The notes: generated from the sequence alone by a model not told the origin. 62,516 bases of DNA from Fibrobacter sp. (GCA_017503015.1 JAFVTX010000025.1:1-62516); one strand, 5' to 3'. Positions 26,172-36,193 are shown, numbered from the stretch's first letter. Translations and numbers: made by a program.

Positions 26172-26960
26172 ATGGAAGACCTGAAAAAATACCTGGATTT
26201 GGCGGAACGCCTGGGCCGCGAGGCGGGGGAGCTTTGCCTTCGCCTGCAGGGCGAACTGGGCGATGTGAAGTACAAGTCTGTTAAAGATGTAGTGACCGTT
26301 GCCGACGTGGGCAGCGAGAAGCTCATTGTGGAAGGAATCCGCAAGGCGTTTCCGAGCCATTCTATCAGAACTGAAGAAATGGGCGTGGTAGAAGGCTCCG
26401 ACCCGGATTTCCGCTGGATTATCGACCCGGTGGATGGCACGGTGAACTTTAGCCGGGGCATTCCCCTTTGGGGAATTTCCATTGCGCTCCATTATAAGGG
26501 TAAGCCCCTGGTGGCGGTGATAAACCTGCCTAAGCTTGGGGAGTTCTTTACGGCGACCCTCGGGGGCGGCACCTTCATGAACGGCAAGCGGGTCTGCGTG
26601 AGCAAGGAATCCAACCCGCTCCATGCCATCGTGAGCAACGGGGATTTTAACGTGGGCGTGGCGACAGAAATCAACGCCCGCAATTCCAAAAATTTTGCCC
26701 GGGAGGCCGAGGCCTTCGAGCGGGTCAAGTGCCTGGGTTCTGCGGTGGTGGAATCCTGCTTTGTGGCCTGCGGCCGCATAGACGGATTCGTGATGACCAT
26801 GAGTTACCCCTGGGATATTGCCGCCGGAGCCCTGATGGTTACGGAAGCGGGTGGCATGGCCACTCATATCGACGGCACACCCATGCAGTTCGTGGACGGC
26901 GAACAGGTGCTTTTCAGCAACGGCCTGATTCACGAAACCTTGGTAAAGACGGTCTCGTAG
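26172..26960 (+). CDS. Inositol-monophosphatase family phosphatase
   Basis: A 262-residue Mg-dependent, Li-sensitive-type sugar phosphatase fold. The metal site is intact: EEMG near residue 73, IDPVDGTVNF (82-91) and WDIAAGALMVTEAGG (about 214-228). Members of the family act on inositol phosphates, histidinol phosphate, 3'-phosphoadenosine-5'-phosphate (CysQ) or fructose bisphosphate; the sequence alone does not choose, although the overall pattern is closest to SuhB/HisN-type. It starts 16 nt after the previous terminator's T-run, and the HAD gene follows 19 nt downstream, so the two phosphatases probably form an operon. Confidence 0.87.
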   Translation: MEDLKKYLDLAERLGREAGELCLRLQGELGDVKYKSVKDVVTVADVGSEKLIVEGIRKAFPSHSIRTEEMGVVEGSDPDFRWIIDPVDGTVNFSRGIPLWGISIALHYKGKPLVAVINLPKLGEFFTATLGGGTFMNGKRVCVSKESNPLHAIVSNGDFNVGVATEINARNSKNFAREAEAFERVKCLGSAVVESCFVACGRIDGFVMTMSYPWDIAAGALMVTEAGGMATHIDGTPMQFVDGEQVLFSNGLIHETLVKTVS

Positions 26961-26979
26961 CGTATTGTAGGACTGTATC

Positions 26980-27837
26980 ATGAAAATCCTGTTTACCGAT
27001 CTGGACGGAACCCTGCTGGACGACAACAAGGATATTTCCGCAGAAGATTTGTCCGCCATCCGCAAGATGATTGAGGCCGGCCACAAGTTCGTGATGACCA
27101 CGGGGCGGCCCTTGACCAGCGTCAAGAAACTGGCCGAAAAGTACGGCTTTATGGAGGCCGGATTTTACCTGGTGAGTTTCAATGGCGGGCTCATTTACGA
27201 CTGCGGGGCAAAAAAGCCCATACTGACCCGGCGAATTTCCGTTGACGACGTGAAGTTCATTATGGATGCGGCCTTTAGCTCGGGAATGCACGCTCATACC
27301 TACGCCGGAGACCTGGTGGTTTCGGAACACGAGACGGAACAGCTCAAGACCTACTGCCGCCTGATGCAGATGGACTACGTGGTTGTAGATGATATCCGGG
27401 AGTATTTTGCTGGAAAAACCGGATGCGATGCGGCTCCGACGGCACCCATAAATGTGGTGGTGAAGCCCCCTATCAAGGTGAACATCATTACGCCCTTCGG
27501 TCATTCCAGCCTGGAAAGTTTCCGTGCCGAAATGCGCAAGACCACGGCGGGAAAACTGTTTGACGTGTTCAGCAAGCCCGAAATGCTGGAATTTTCGCAC
27601 CTGCAGAGCAACAAGGGCGACGCGGTGCGCTTTATGGCGGAATTTTACGGAGTCCCGATGGGGGATACCATTGCCGTAGGCGACGAAGAAAACGATTGCC
27701 CCATGATTGAGGCGGCAGGCATTGGCGTTGCTATGGCGAATGCCTCGCAAGTGGTCAAGGATGCCGCCGATTATGTGACAGAACGGGATAACAACCACTC
27801 GGGAATCGCCGAAGTCATCGAAAAGTTTGTAAAGTAG
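26980..27837 (+). CDS. Cof-type HAD-superfamily phosphatase
   Basis: A 285-residue HAD phosphatase, subclass IIB (Cof/YbiV-like). Motif I is FTDLDGTLLDDN (residues 5-16; nucleophile D7, acid D9), motif II is TTGRP near 46, the motif III Lys region is HLQSNKGDAVRFM near 208, and motif IV is VGDEENDCPMIEAAG near 233. Substrates in this family are usually sugar phosphates or pyridoxal phosphate; none can be assigned here. It follows the inositol-phosphatase-like gene by 19 nt and is followed by a 46-residue zinc-finger-like gene at 13 nt. Confidence 0.9.
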   Translation: MKILFTDLDGTLLDDNKDISAEDLSAIRKMIEAGHKFVMTTGRPLTSVKKLAEKYGFMEAGFYLVSFNGGLIYDCGAKKPILTRRISVDDVKFIMDAAFSSGMHAHTYAGDLVVSEHETEQLKTYCRLMQMDYVVVDDIREYFAGKTGCDAAPTAPINVVVKPPIKVNIITPFGHSSLESFRAEMRKTTAGKLFDVFSKPEMLEFSHLQSNKGDAVRFMAEFYGVPMGDTIAVGDEENDCPMIEAAGIGVAMANASQVVKDAADYVTERDNNHSGIAEVIEKFVK

Positions 27838-27850
27838 GGAGGAGGAATCT

Positions 27851-27991
27851 ATGGAAGAAAAACAAACCTATCGTGAAGTAATGCCCGGGGAACTGCCCTG
27901 CGAAAAGCCGGATTGCGACGGCGTGATGGTTGTCGATCCGGACAACAGCTACAAACTCACCTGCGACAAATGCGGACACATAAAGGAGTGA
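27851..27991 (+). CDS. Small four-cysteine protein (46 aa)
   Basis: MEEKQTYREVMPGELPCEKP... reads for 46 residues with a very strong GGAGG ribosome-binding site 6 nt before the ATG. It contains C-x(4)-C and C-x-x-C pairs (CEKPDC, CDKCGH), consistent with one zinc ribbon of the kind found in small DNA-, RNA- or ribosome-binding proteins. It is the last gene of the two-phosphatase unit. Function unknown. Confidence 0.75.
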   Translation: MEEKQTYREVMPGELPCEKPDCDGVMVVDPDNSYKLTCDKCGHIKE

Positions 27992-28000
27992 CACGAATGT

Positions 28001-28045
28001 GTCATCCTGAGCGGAGTGCGTAGCACGTAGTCGAAGGATCTGGAT
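28001..28045. repeat. GTCATCCTGAGCGGAG...TCGAAGGATC repeat
   Basis: A dispersed repeat of the 'GTCATCCTGAGC...GTCGAAGGATCT' family, directly before hrpA; a paired inverted copy lies at 47481-47588. Confidence 0.8.
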
Positions 28046-28047
28046 CC

Positions 28048-31000
28048 TTGATGATGATTACATCAAACCTGAAAATCACCTACCCCGACCTCCCCGTCGT
28101 TGATCATCGGGAAGAGTTTTTCGAATTGCTCGAAAAGCACCAGGTGGTGATTGTCAAGGCGGACACCGGTTCCGGAAAATCCACGCAGCTACCGAAGTTC
28201 TTGCTGGAATGGTATTTCTCAAAGGGCGAAGCCCGTACTCATACCTCAGAGCGCGAAGCGCGACCTCACAAACTCTTTAAAATCGGTGTCACAGAACCTC
28301 GCCGGCTGGCGGCGATTTCCATTGCGGACCGCCTGCGCGAAGAACTCAAGGACGAAACGCTCGTTTCTACGAAGATCCGCTTCTGGGAACAGGGCCAGAG
28401 TGATGCCCCCATCAAGGTGATGACCGACGGCATCCTGTTGCAAGAATTCCGCCGCGATAGGCTTTTTAGGCAATATTCGGCCATCGTGATAGACGAAGCC
28501 CATGAACGTTCGTTGAACATCGACATCCTTCTTGGCATTTTCAAGACGGTTCTGCAGGCCCGCCCCGAATTCAAGCTGATTGTGGCCTCCGCGACGCTGG
28601 ATGCCAGGCTCTTCGAGGAATTTTACGACAACAGCTGCGTGCTGGAAGCCGAGGGCCGCACATTCCCTGTGGACGTAGAATACTATTTCGGTGGAGGGAA
28701 TGGAGATCCCCGCCTTCGCGGGGATGACAATACGGGGCGCGACACTAGCGGCAAGGGCGATTCGGGCTTGCTTGACGAGGCACGGGATGCGATTCTGGAC
28801 TTGGAAAGCCGTCACCGCGACCACCTGCTCTGTTTTTTACCGACGGAACGTGACATCCAGGATTTGGCGGGGGAACTTGCCCACGAACTGGATTCTGCGA
28901 CGTTCGATATTCTCCCGCTGTACGGGCGCATGAGCCCTGATGAACAGCGTCGCATTTTCAAGCATACGGAAAAGACCCGCGTGGTGCTCGCGACGAACAT
29001 CGCGGAAACTTCGCTCACGATTCCTGGAATCGCCTACGTGGTGGATACTGGTACGGCCCGCATTTCGCGGTACAACGCGCAGTCGCGCATCCAGGGCTTG
29101 CCCGTCGAGGACATCTCGAAGGCCAGTGCCCGGCAGCGCACAGGGCGTGCGGGGCGCGTAAAGCCGGGTGTCTGCATCCGCCTCTATTCTCCCGAGGATT
29201 TCGAGAAGCGCGACGAGTTTACGGAGCCGGAAATCCGGCGGAGTAATCTCGCCAACGTTGTCCTACAGTTGCGCAGTCTCGGGCTGGAGCTGGAAAATTT
29301 TCCGTTCCTGCAACCGCCACCGAATTCGGCTTTCCGAGGGGCGTACAAGACCTTGTTTGAACTGGGAGCGCTTACTGCCGATAACGCCAGCGGGCAAGTG
29401 ACCAAGCTCGGCCGCGAGATGACGCGCCTCCCCATGGACGTGGCGCTCTCGGCGGTGCTCCTGCGGGCGCGGGATGCCGGCGTATTGCAGCCCGCGCTGA
29501 TTGTCTGTTCGGCGCTCTCCATCCAGGACCCCCGTGTAGTGCCCAGCGAGGAGCCGGAACGCACCCGCATCCGCCAGCTGCATCGCAGGTTTGCTGGCCA
29601 CAAGAGCGATTTCCTCACGTTTATATGCATGTGGAATGCCTTCTGTGCCGAATGGGATGGTAAGACCTGGAATAAACTGCGCAAGTTCTGCGACAAGAAC
29701 AGCTTGCACTTTTTGCGGTGCCGCGAGTGGATTGATTTGTACGAGCAGTTCGGGCGCATCCTCGACGTGAAATTCGAGAATCGCGTATGCCCGCTGGACA
29801 GTTTCCATCGGGACAACCTGCACATCGCGCTTCTTTCGGGATTCCTGGGCGGCATTGCCCTGCGCGACTTGGAAAACGGTTGTTACCGCCTGGTGAGCGG
29901 GCGCGAGACGCACGTGTTCCCGGGCAGTGACCTTTACGGCAAGAGCGTGGAATGGCTTTTTAGCGCCGAGGTGCGTGAGACGAGCCGCATCTTCCTCAAC
30001 AAGGCTGCCGAAATCAAGCCCGAATGGATTATGCAGGTGGCGGAACCTTTCTGCACGCGCCGCTGGTATGCGCCCACATGGAACCAGGAACGGGGTTTCG
30101 TGGAAGCGGTGGAGGAGGTGAGTTTTCGCGGGCTTGTGATTAGCCGCGGTCACCGCGTGGATTACGCCCGCGTGAACCCCGACGAATGTGCCGAGATTTT
30201 CTGGCGGGAGGCCGTTGTGCTTGGCCAGATGGCGCGCCCGTTCGCCTTCATGACGCACAACGAGCGCGTCGTTGAGGACTTGCATGCGCTGGAGGCCCGC
30301 AAACGCCAATTCGGGCTTGCCCCGAGCGAAGACGCCCTGGTGGATTACTACACGCGCATCGCGCATGAAGTCAATTCCATCAAGACATTGAAGGACTACA
30401 TCCGCGAACACACCGACCAGTTCCTGAAATTCGATGCGAAGTATTGGCTGGAGCAGAACGATAGCGGATTTAGTGGTGTCATTGCGAACCCCGAAGGGGT
30501 GAAGCAATCTCTAAGCGACTTTTGGGGCAAGGGTGGAAAGAACGTCATTCCGGGTAGAGCCTGCCCCGGACTCGATCCGGGGACACGGAATCTAGATGGC
30601 GGATCACGGTCCGCCATGACGGATGGTAAGAGCCGCGCCGACCTCGTACCCACACTCGGCGGTTCTCTCGAACGTTTCCGCATTGAGGGCCTGGACGGTT
30701 CTAGCCGCATGGTGTCGGGCGAACTGGTGTTCGATGCGACTCGTGACTGTGACGGCATTACGCTGGACTTGCCTTGCGACATGCTCCCGCAGGTGACGCC
30801 TGCGTCTCTTGCGCTTTCAATCCATCAATGGCGGGAATGGATGGCTCAGTCCGTCATCCGTGAATTGCCCAAGAATGCGAAAAAGCAGCTGGAAAATCGC
30901 CGCACCTTTATTGATGACGGCTTCTGCGACAAATTGAAGGCGAACCCGCACAAGGCTCCGCTTTTGCTCCTGTACGAAGTCTTCTCCGATATGAAACAGC

Positions 31001-32082
31001 TGGATTGCGATGTTCCGACGGTTACTCCTGAAAAGGAGAATCACCTGCGCTTGCATGTAAGGGTGGCTCAACATTCCTTCGATATCAATCCGGAGTGGGG
31101 GAGTTTCCGGCTTTTTGCGGCGGTGCGCCCTGTGGTAGAATCCAGCGGAATCGATTTTTCTTTGGACGGTATGCGTTTTGGCTGGCGACTCGGGGAATCC
31201 GCGCTCATGACCCCGCAGGAATCCGCCTTCTGGCAGTCCTTCCGCAAGCGGGTGGATAAATTTTCTTCCAAAAACGAAAAAATTACATTGCTTGTTTCGC
31301 GATTGGAGATGGGTTCATTTTTCGAACCTCGCGCCTCGAACCTCGAGCCTCTTTCGAACTGGCTCGTCAAATCCCTCGTCGCCGACCATCTGGACCCAGC
31401 CCGTTGCGTTCTTTTTACAGGTCTTGAATATTCCCGCGGCAAGAAACTTCACGATTTCAAGAATTTGGCAGCCAACACCCGGAGCGAAGACGAAGAGACC
31501 CGCATGGCACTTGCCCGCGCCACCTACGAGTCCGCCTTGCTTGGGGCAGAACCCTTCGTGAAACTCTGGGACATTTTGCGGGAATTCTCGGTAGCTATGC
31601 GTCAAGGGGGCGACCATGCCCGCGATGCGCTGGCCGCGTTAAAGGCAAAACACAAGTCTATCGGAAAAATTCTGGCCCTCTATTCCCTAAATTCTGTAGA
31701 AAGGACGCTTTTCGAAAGGATTTCCGCCCTTTCACAGGCGCTCGTCGATGAGTTCAAATTTGAGGGTGATAACTGCCTTGCCCTTGGGGCGCTCAATGAC
31801 CCCCTCAACCTCTCTGTTCGGGAACTTCGCGAAATGTTCCGACCTTTCCTCAAGGCCCGCTATATCAAGGATCACGAACTCAAGAAAGTCCGTGAAATCC
31901 TTTCCAAGATGGAACGGATGCAACCGGACGATGCCGAATATCCCACGCTATACCTGCAGGCACGAGCCATGCTCGAGGACTTCGAAATACTTAAGTTCAA
32001 GCGCAAGGGAGACGACTCCGAAGAGGTTATCGAAGATGACGCCCTCGCTAAGCTGAAAAAGAGCTTTGGTCGCCTGAAATAG
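28048..32082 (+). CDS. hrpA: HrpA-type ATP-dependent RNA helicase with repeat-derived inserts
   Basis: A 1344-residue DEAH-box helicase; HrpA acts on RNA, and in E. coli it rescues stalled ribosomes. The helicase core is intact: motif I GSGKST near residue 41, DEAHERS near 149, SATL near 186, TNIAETSLTIPG near 315, and QRTGRAGRVKPG near 362. The OB-fold/C-terminal HrpA domains and DUF3418-type region follow. Compared with the family, it carries extra segments that match intergenic repeats in frame (28229-28272, 28702-28728, 30478-30512, 30544-30620, 31316-31351), for example GDPRLRGDDN and RACPGLDPGTRN. They fall between conserved blocks, and the frame is kept. AAGGA lies about 11 nt before the first ATG, in a repeat, so the second or third Met is also possible. 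Confidence 0.92.
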   Translation: MMMITSNLKITYPDLPVVDHREEFFELLEKHQVVIVKADTGSGKSTQLPKFLLEWYFSKGEARTHTSEREARPHKLFKIGVTEPRRLAAISIADRLREELKDETLVSTKIRFWEQGQSDAPIKVMTDGILLQEFRRDRLFRQYSAIVIDEAHERSLNIDILLGIFKTVLQARPEFKLIVASATLDARLFEEFYDNSCVLEAEGRTFPVDVEYYFGGGNGDPRLRGDDNTGRDTSGKGDSGLLDEARDAILDLESRHRDHLLCFLPTERDIQDLAGELAHELDSATFDILPLYGRMSPDEQRRIFKHTEKTRVVLATNIAETSLTIPGIAYVVDTGTARISRYNAQSRIQGLPVEDISKASARQRTGRAGRVKPGVCIRLYSPEDFEKRDEFTEPEIRRSNLANVVLQLRSLGLELENFPFLQPPPNSAFRGAYKTLFELGALTADNASGQVTKLGREMTRLPMDVALSAVLLRARDAGVLQPALIVCSALSIQDPRVVPSEEPERTRIRQLHRRFAGHKSDFLTFICMWNAFCAEWDGKTWNKLRKFCDKNSLHFLRCREWIDLYEQFGRILDVKFENRVCPLDSFHRDNLHIALLSGFLGGIALRDLENGCYRLVSGRETHVFPGSDLYGKSVEWLFSAEVRETSRIFLNKAAEIKPEWIMQVAEPFCTRRWYAPTWNQERGFVEAVEEVSFRGLVISRGHRVDYARVNPDECAEIFWREAVVLGQMARPFAFMTHNERVVEDLHALEARKRQFGLAPSEDALVDYYTRIAHEVNSIKTLKDYIREHTDQFLKFDAKYWLEQNDSGFSGVIANPEGVKQSLSDFWGKGGKNVIPGRACPGLDPGTRNLDGGSRSAMTDGKSRADLVPTLGGSLERFRIEGLDGSSRMVSGELVFDATRDCDGITLDLPCDMLPQVTPASLALSIHQWREWMAQSVIRELPKNAKKQLENRRTFIDDGFCDKLKANPHKAPLLLLYEVFSDMKQLDCDVPTVTPEKENHLRLHVRVAQHSFDINPEWGSFRLFAAVRPVVESSGIDFSLDGMRFGWRLGESALMTPQESAFWQSFRKRVDKFSSKNEKITLLVSRLEMGSFFEPRASNLEPLSNWLVKSLVADHLDPARCVLFTGLEYSRGKKLHDFKNLAANTRSEDEETRMALARATYESALLGAEPFVKLWDILREFSVAMRQGGDHARDALAALKAKHKSIGKILALYSLNSVERTLFERISALSQALVDEFKFEGDNCLALGALNDPLNLSVRELREMFRPFLKARYIKDHELKKVREILSKMERMQPDDAEYPTLYLQARAMLEDFEILKFKRKGDDSEEVIEDDALAKLKKSFGRLK
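28229..28272. repeat. In-frame repeat in hrpA (insert 1)
   Basis: GGCGAAGCCCG, then CATACCTCA, a GAGCGCGAAGCGCG stem, and ACCTCACAA. It codes for GEARTHTSEREARPHK between helicase motifs I and Ia. A similar CATACCTCA-stem-ACCCCACA block lies in the spacer at 48891-48925. Confidence 0.6.
28702..28728. repeat. In-frame repeat in hrpA (insert 2)
   Basis: An inverted copy of GTCATCCCCGCGAAGGCGGGGATCTCC, giving residues GDPRLRGDDN. Confidence 0.8.
30478..30512. repeat. In-frame repeat in hrpA (insert 3)
   Basis: GTCATTGCGAACC...GGGTGAAGCAATCTC, of the same family as the repeats at 6287 and 24977. Confidence 0.7.
30544..30620. repeat. In-frame repeat in hrpA (insert 4)
   Basis: GTCATTCCGGG...CCCCGGACTCGATCCGGGG...ATCTAGATGGCGG...CCGCCATGAC, a complete composite palindrome coding for RACPGLDPGTRN and following residues. 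Confidence 0.8.
31316..31351. repeat. In-frame heptamer repeat in hrpA (insert 5)
   Basis: Four 7-nt units: CGAACCT, CGCGCCT, CGAACCT, CGAGCCT, coding for EPRASNLEPL. Confidence 0.65.
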
Positions 32083-32110
32083 GGCGTGCTGAAAAAACGC
32101 ACATATAAAA

Positions 32111-32140
32111 AAACGCCACCGGATTTCTCCGATGGCGTTT
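32111..32140. terminator. Bidirectional terminator between hrpA and glnN
   Basis: AAACGCCAcCGG-ATTTCT-CCGaTGGCGTTT with an A-run on the left, shared by the converging hrpA (+) and glnN (-). Confidence 0.85.
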
Positions 32141-32165
32141 GTGTGTCTATTGAGCAACAGGGGGG

Positions 32166-34286
32166 TTAGTATATAAACAACATCTCGCGATACTTGGGCA
32201 GGGGCCACTTCTCGTCGGGGATAACCTTTTCGAGCTTGTCCACCTGCACGCGGAGATCCGCCATCGCTTCGAGGATGTTCTCGTGCTTTTCGCCCAGGGC
32301 CTTTTCCATGCGCTCGATTGCAGAGGCGAGGGCCTTGTAGCCTTCTCCCAGTTCCTGAGCGTAGGAATCCACCGCGGCAAATCCCTGTTCCTTGGCCATG
32401 GCGTTGGTCTTGAGGGCCGTACTGTAGGCGCAGAGCACCTGCGGCAAGATAACGTTCTTCGCGATGTCGTCGGAAATCTTGCCTTCGATGTGGATCTTCT
32501 TGTGGTATTCTTCCAGGTTCACTTCGTAACGGGATTCCAGTTCGCGCTTGTTGAACACGCCGTACTTTTCGAAGAGGGCGATGTTTTCGGCTTTGTTCAG
32601 GGCCTGCAGCGCTTCCATGGTGGTGCGGGTGTTGGGGAGGCCGCGCTTGGCCGCTTCTTCCACCCATTCGTCGGTGTAGCCGTTACCGTTGAAGATAACG
32701 CGCTTGTGTTCCTTCACGATCTTCTGCAGCAAGGACTGCAGTTCTTCGTGGAACTTGTCGGCCGGAACCTTTTCGAGCTTGTCGGCGATGATGTCGAATG
32801 CTTCGGCAACAATCGTGTTCAAGATGACGTTGGGTTCGGAGCAGCTCTGGCTGGAGCCCGGAGCGCGGAATTCGAACTTGTTGCCGGTGAAGGCGAAGGG
32901 CGATGTACGGTTACGGTCGGTCGCGTCGCGGGGGAGAGGCGGCAGCGTGTCGCTCCCGAGCTTCAGGGCGCCTGCCTGCTTGCTGGACTTCGGGTCACCC
33001 TTTTCGAGCTGGTCGATTACGTCGGCAAGCTGGTCGCCCAGGTACATGGAGATGATTGCCGGAGGCGCTTCGTTGGCACCGAGACGGTGGTCGTTGCCTG
33101 CGCCCGAAACTGCCATGCGGAGCAAGTCGGCGTGAGTATCGACGGCGTAAATCACCGCGCAGAGCGTAGTGAGGAAGATGGCGTTCTGGTGCGGGTCCTT
33201 GCCCGGGTTCAAGAGGTTCGTCTTGCCGTAGTTCACCGACCAGTTGTTATGCTTGCCGGAACCGTTGATGCCAGCAAACGGCTTTTCGTGCAGCAGGCAC
33301 ACGAGGCCATGACGGTCGGCGACCTGGCGGAGCACTTCCATAATCTGCATGTTGTGGTCGCAGGCGAGGTTCACTTCCTCGAACATCGGGGCAAGTTCGA
33401 ACTGTGCGGGGGCGACTTCGTTGTGGCGGGTCTTTGCTGGAATGCCAAGTTTCCAGAGTTCCTTTTCCACATCATTCATGAAGTTCAAGATGCGGGCGGG
33501 AATGCTACCAAAGTAATGGTCTTCCATCTGCTGGTGCTTTGCCGGAGCTGCACCGAACAGCGTACGGCCGGCCTGGTAGAGGTCCGGGCGCTGCAGGTAG
33601 AAACGCTTGTCGATGAGGAAGTATTCCTGTTCGGCTCCGAGGGTGACGGTGACCTTCTGCTGGGCAACGCCGAACATGCCCATGAGGCGGTCGGCGGACT
33701 TCTGCAGGGCCTGAATGGAGCGGAGCAGCGGAGTCTTCTTGTCCAAGGCTTCGCCGGTGTAGCTACAGAATGCAGTCGGAATGCAGAGCGTGGCGCCGTT
33801 ACCGTGACGTTTGATGAATGCGGGGGAGGTGGGGTCCCAGGCGGTGTAGCCACGGGCTTCGAAGGTGGAACGCAGGCCGCCGCTCGGGAAAGAGGACGCG
33901 TCCGGTTCTCCCACGATCAGGTTCTTGCCGCTGAAGGCCATGATGGCCTTGCCGTTTTCGGGTTCCAGGAAGGAGTCGTGCTTTTCGGCGGTAGAACCGG
34001 TGAGCGGCTGGAACCAGTGCGTGAAGTGGGTGGCACCCCGGTCGATGGCCCACTTCTTCATGGCATGTGCGACTTCGTTTGCGATGCTCGCGTCAAGGGG
34101 TGCGCCCTCGTCGATGGTGGCGAACAGTTTCTTGCAGATATCCTTGGGCAGATAGGCGCGCATGGCCTCCGCGTTAAAGACGTCCTCGCCGTAAAAGTCG
34201 AGACTTGCGGGTGCGGCGGGCATGTTTGCGCCCGCGGCTTCGCTTGCGATTTCCTTGATGGCTTTCAGCCTGTATTCGTTGCTCAT
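32166..34286 (-). CDS. glnN: Glutamine synthetase type III
   Basis: A 706-residue GSIII enzyme making glutamine from glutamate, ammonia and ATP, in the cytosol as a dodecamer. The length excludes GSI/GSII (about 350-470). Typical GSIII blocks are visible: [19 protein letters not shown] near residue 88, the Glu cluster [10 protein letters not shown] near 217, [16 protein letters not shown] near 285, and [13 protein letters not shown] near 340. No adenylylation-site pattern of GSI is expected. A sigma-54 promoter (34327-34342) and an upstream palindrome (34446-34462) indicate control by an enhancer-binding protein, probably the NifA-like regulator at 48.9 kb, so expression should rise under nitrogen limitation. 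Confidence 0.96.
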   Translation of the reverse strand: MSNEYRLKAIKEIASEAAGANMPAAPASLDFYGEDVFNAEAMRAYLPKDICKKLFATIDEGAPLDASIANEVAHAMKKWAIDRGATHFTHWFQPLTGSTAEKHDSFLEPENGKAIMAFSGKNLIVGEPDASSFPSGGLRSTFEARGYTAWDPTSPAFIKRHGNGATLCIPTAFCSYTGEALDKKTPLLRSIQALQKSADRLMGMFGVAQQKVTVTLGAEQEYFLIDKRFYLQRPDLYQAGRTLFGAAPAKHQQMEDHYFGSIPARILNFMNDVEKELWKLGIPAKTRHNEVAPAQFELAPMFEEVNLACDHNMQIMEVLRQVADRHGLVCLLHEKPFAGINGSGKHNNWSVNYGKTNLLNPGKDPHQNAIFLTTLCAVIYAVDTHADLLRMAVSGAGNDHRLGANEAPPAIISMYLGDQLADVIDQLEKGDPKSSKQAGALKLGSDTLPPLPRDATDRNRTSPFAFTGNKFEFRAPGSSQSCSEPNVILNTIVAEAFDIIADKLEKVPADKFHEELQSLLQKIVKEHKRVIFNGNGYTDEWVEEAAKRGLPNTRTTMEALQALNKAENIALFEKYGVFNKRELESRYEVNLEEYHKKIHIEGKISDDIAKNVILPQVLCAYSTALKTNAMAKEQGFAAVDSYAQELGEGYKALASAIERMEKALGEKHENILEAMADLRVQVDKLEKVIPDEKWPLPKYREMLFIY

Positions 34287-34326
34287 GGCAATCTCCTAGT
34301 GTGAATTTTGTTTTCGCTGCCATGAA

Positions 34327-34342
34327 AGCAAAAATTATGCCA
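34327..34342 (-). promoter_or_regulatory. Sigma-54 promoter of glnN
   Basis: On the minus strand: TGGCATA-ATTT-TTGCT, with correct -24/-12 spacing. The predicted start is about 30 nt before the ATG. Confidence 0.75.
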
Positions 34343-34942
34343 AAATGTGTTAAATCGTAATGCTCTGCTAAAAAAGCAAAAAAATGGGAATAACTGTACT
34401 TACATGAAATGGTTGTTTTTCGTAAATTGAAAAAGAAATCAATGTTTTACAAGAGTTGTAAATTTTGTTTATCCACTAAATCAAAGTATTCTATTTCAAC
34501 ATTTTTTTTGATAAAGTAGTTTTCATGTTTGAAAATTTTCATGGATAATTGTTTCAACTATTTCTCTCTAGATTCTTGGACTTCGATACTATTATATATT
34601 GATACAAAGCGTGTCTCTGAAAATGCGTCACAATCGTTGTTTTGCACTACAAGGTTTTTGCTCGAGAGGTTGATGAATCCTTAATTTTTGTGTGTGAATA
34701 AAATTGCAAAATTCGCTCACCTCATATAATCCTTTTGTAGATGTCGGTGCATGCATGAAGTTTGTAAAGAATTGGAAAATTCTTTGCTAGTTTGTGTGTA
34801 GTGTAAAACATGCTTTCTTTGGGGCATCAAAAAAATGAGAACTATAAATGACTAGTTCAGCGCTCTTACTGCGATGACATAAATCATTTACCCAATGGCT
34901 GTAATAAGCCGTTTCGGTTTCGTTCTATTGAGGATGTAGCTA
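34343..34942. other. AT-rich non-coding region upstream of glnN
   Basis: About 600 bases without an acceptable gene between the glnN promoter and the end of glgC. Apart from the palindrome at 34446-34462 I see nothing I can name; a small RNA is not excluded. Confidence 0.5.
34446..34462. promoter_or_regulatory. Activator-site palindrome upstream of glnN
   Basis: A perfect TTTACAA-GAG-TTGTAAA centred about 138 bp upstream of the predicted glnN start. The same palindrome is present twice before dapF. Confidence 0.7.
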
Positions 34943-36193
34943 TTAAGCTTTAATCACCGTATCCTTGGCAAGAACCACGATGCCGGAGTCGGTCACGTGG
35001 AACAACTTTTTGTCTCGTTCCAGGTCATAGCCGATCTGGAATCCGGCTGGAATATGCAGGCCCTTCTCGATGATGGCACGGCGCACCTTAGCGCCCGGGC
35101 CGATGGTCACGTTCGGGAATAGGATAGCCTCCTCTACCAGGGCATCTTTCTGGATGGTGACTCCTGGACTGAGAATGCTCTTGACCACGGTGCCGCCGCC
35201 GATGATACAGCCCGAAGACACGATGGAATCGATGGCCGCCCCCTGGTGGGCGTTGCCTTCGCCGGCAAAGAACCTTGCGGGAGGCTGGTTCCAGTTGTAG
35301 GTGCGGATAGGCCAGTAGTTGTTGTATAGGTCGAAGGGTGGGTTTTCGGAGCACAGGTCCATGTTGGCCTCGAAGAAGGCGTCAAGGGTTCCCACGTCGC
35401 GCCAGTAGCCCTTGGTAGAGGCCTGTTCGCCACGGACGATGTTGGTGTTGAAATCGTACACGTAGACGGGGTAGTCCTTGTAGAGGCTCGGGATAATGTG
35501 CTTGCCGAAGTCGGTGGCGCCGCTCGCGGCACCCTTCATGAGTTCCCGGACCAGGAACTTGCTGGTAAAGATGTAGTTGCCCATGCTGGCGAGGCAGTAG
35601 CCGGGGTTGCCGGGCATTTCTTTCGGGTTCTTGGGCTTTTCCTCGAAACCGATCATTCGGTTGTCCGCATCCACCTCGATGATGCCGAATTCAGAAGCTT
35701 CGGACACGGGCACCGGGATAGCTGCAATGGTCAAAAGGGCGGCGCGACTCAGGTGGAAATCGATCATCTGGTTGATGTCCATCTTGTAGATGTGGTCGCC
35801 TCCGAAGATGGCCACCAGGTCGGGGCGCTCGTCGGTAATCAGGTTGATGTTCTGGAAAATGGCATCGGCGGTGCCACGGTACCAGTCGTCGCCGGTACGC
35901 ATCTGGGCGGGCACCAGGTCCACATACTGGTCTAGGCTCGCGTTCAGGTTCCAGGCGGCGGAAATGTGCTTGTTCAGGGAATCGCTCTTGAACTGGGTCA
36001 GCACCTTGATCTTGAAAATGCCGGAGTTGATGAAGTTGTTCAGCACGAAGTCGATGATACGGTAAGTTCCCCCGAAGTGGACGGCGGGTTTTGCCCGGTC
36101 CCGGGTGAGGGGTTGAAGACGGCTACCTTGACCGCCGGCCATGATCATGCAAAGGATGTTTTTTTGATGCTCTCTAGAGTAGGACCAGTTCAT
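34943..36193 (-). CDS. glgC: Glucose-1-phosphate adenylyltransferase (ADP-glucose synthase)
   Basis: The first committed enzyme of glycogen synthesis, making ADP-glucose from glucose 1-phosphate and ATP. It has 416 residues. The nucleotidyltransferase motif MIMAGGQGSRLQPLTRDRAKP begins near residue 12, the catalytic YRGTADAIFQN near 104, the glucose-site FEEKPKNPKE near 178, and a C-terminal left-handed beta-helix (about 290-390) with hexapeptide-like repeats. Rumen Fibrobacter species store large amounts of glycogen, which fits. It is transcribed alone; no clear terminator was found downstream. Confidence 0.96.
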   Translation of the reverse strand: MNWSYSREHQKNILCMIMAGGQGSRLQPLTRDRAKPAVHFGGTYRIIDFVLNNFINSGIFKIKVLTQFKSDSLNKHISAAWNLNASLDQYVDLVPAQMRTGDDWYRGTADAIFQNINLITDERPDLVAIFGGDHIYKMDINQMIDFHLSRAALLTIAAIPVPVSEASEFGIIEVDADNRMIGFEEKPKNPKEMPGNPGYCLASMGNYIFTSKFLVRELMKGAASGATDFGKHIIPSLYKDYPVYVYDFNTNIVRGEQASTKGYWRDVGTLDAFFEANMDLCSENPPFDLYNNYWPIRTYNWNQPPARFFAGEGNAHQGAAIDSIVSSGCIIGGGTVVKSILSPGVTIQKDALVEEAILFPNVTIGPGAKVRRAIIEKGLHIPAGFQIGYDLERDKKLFHVTDSGIVVLAKDTVIKA

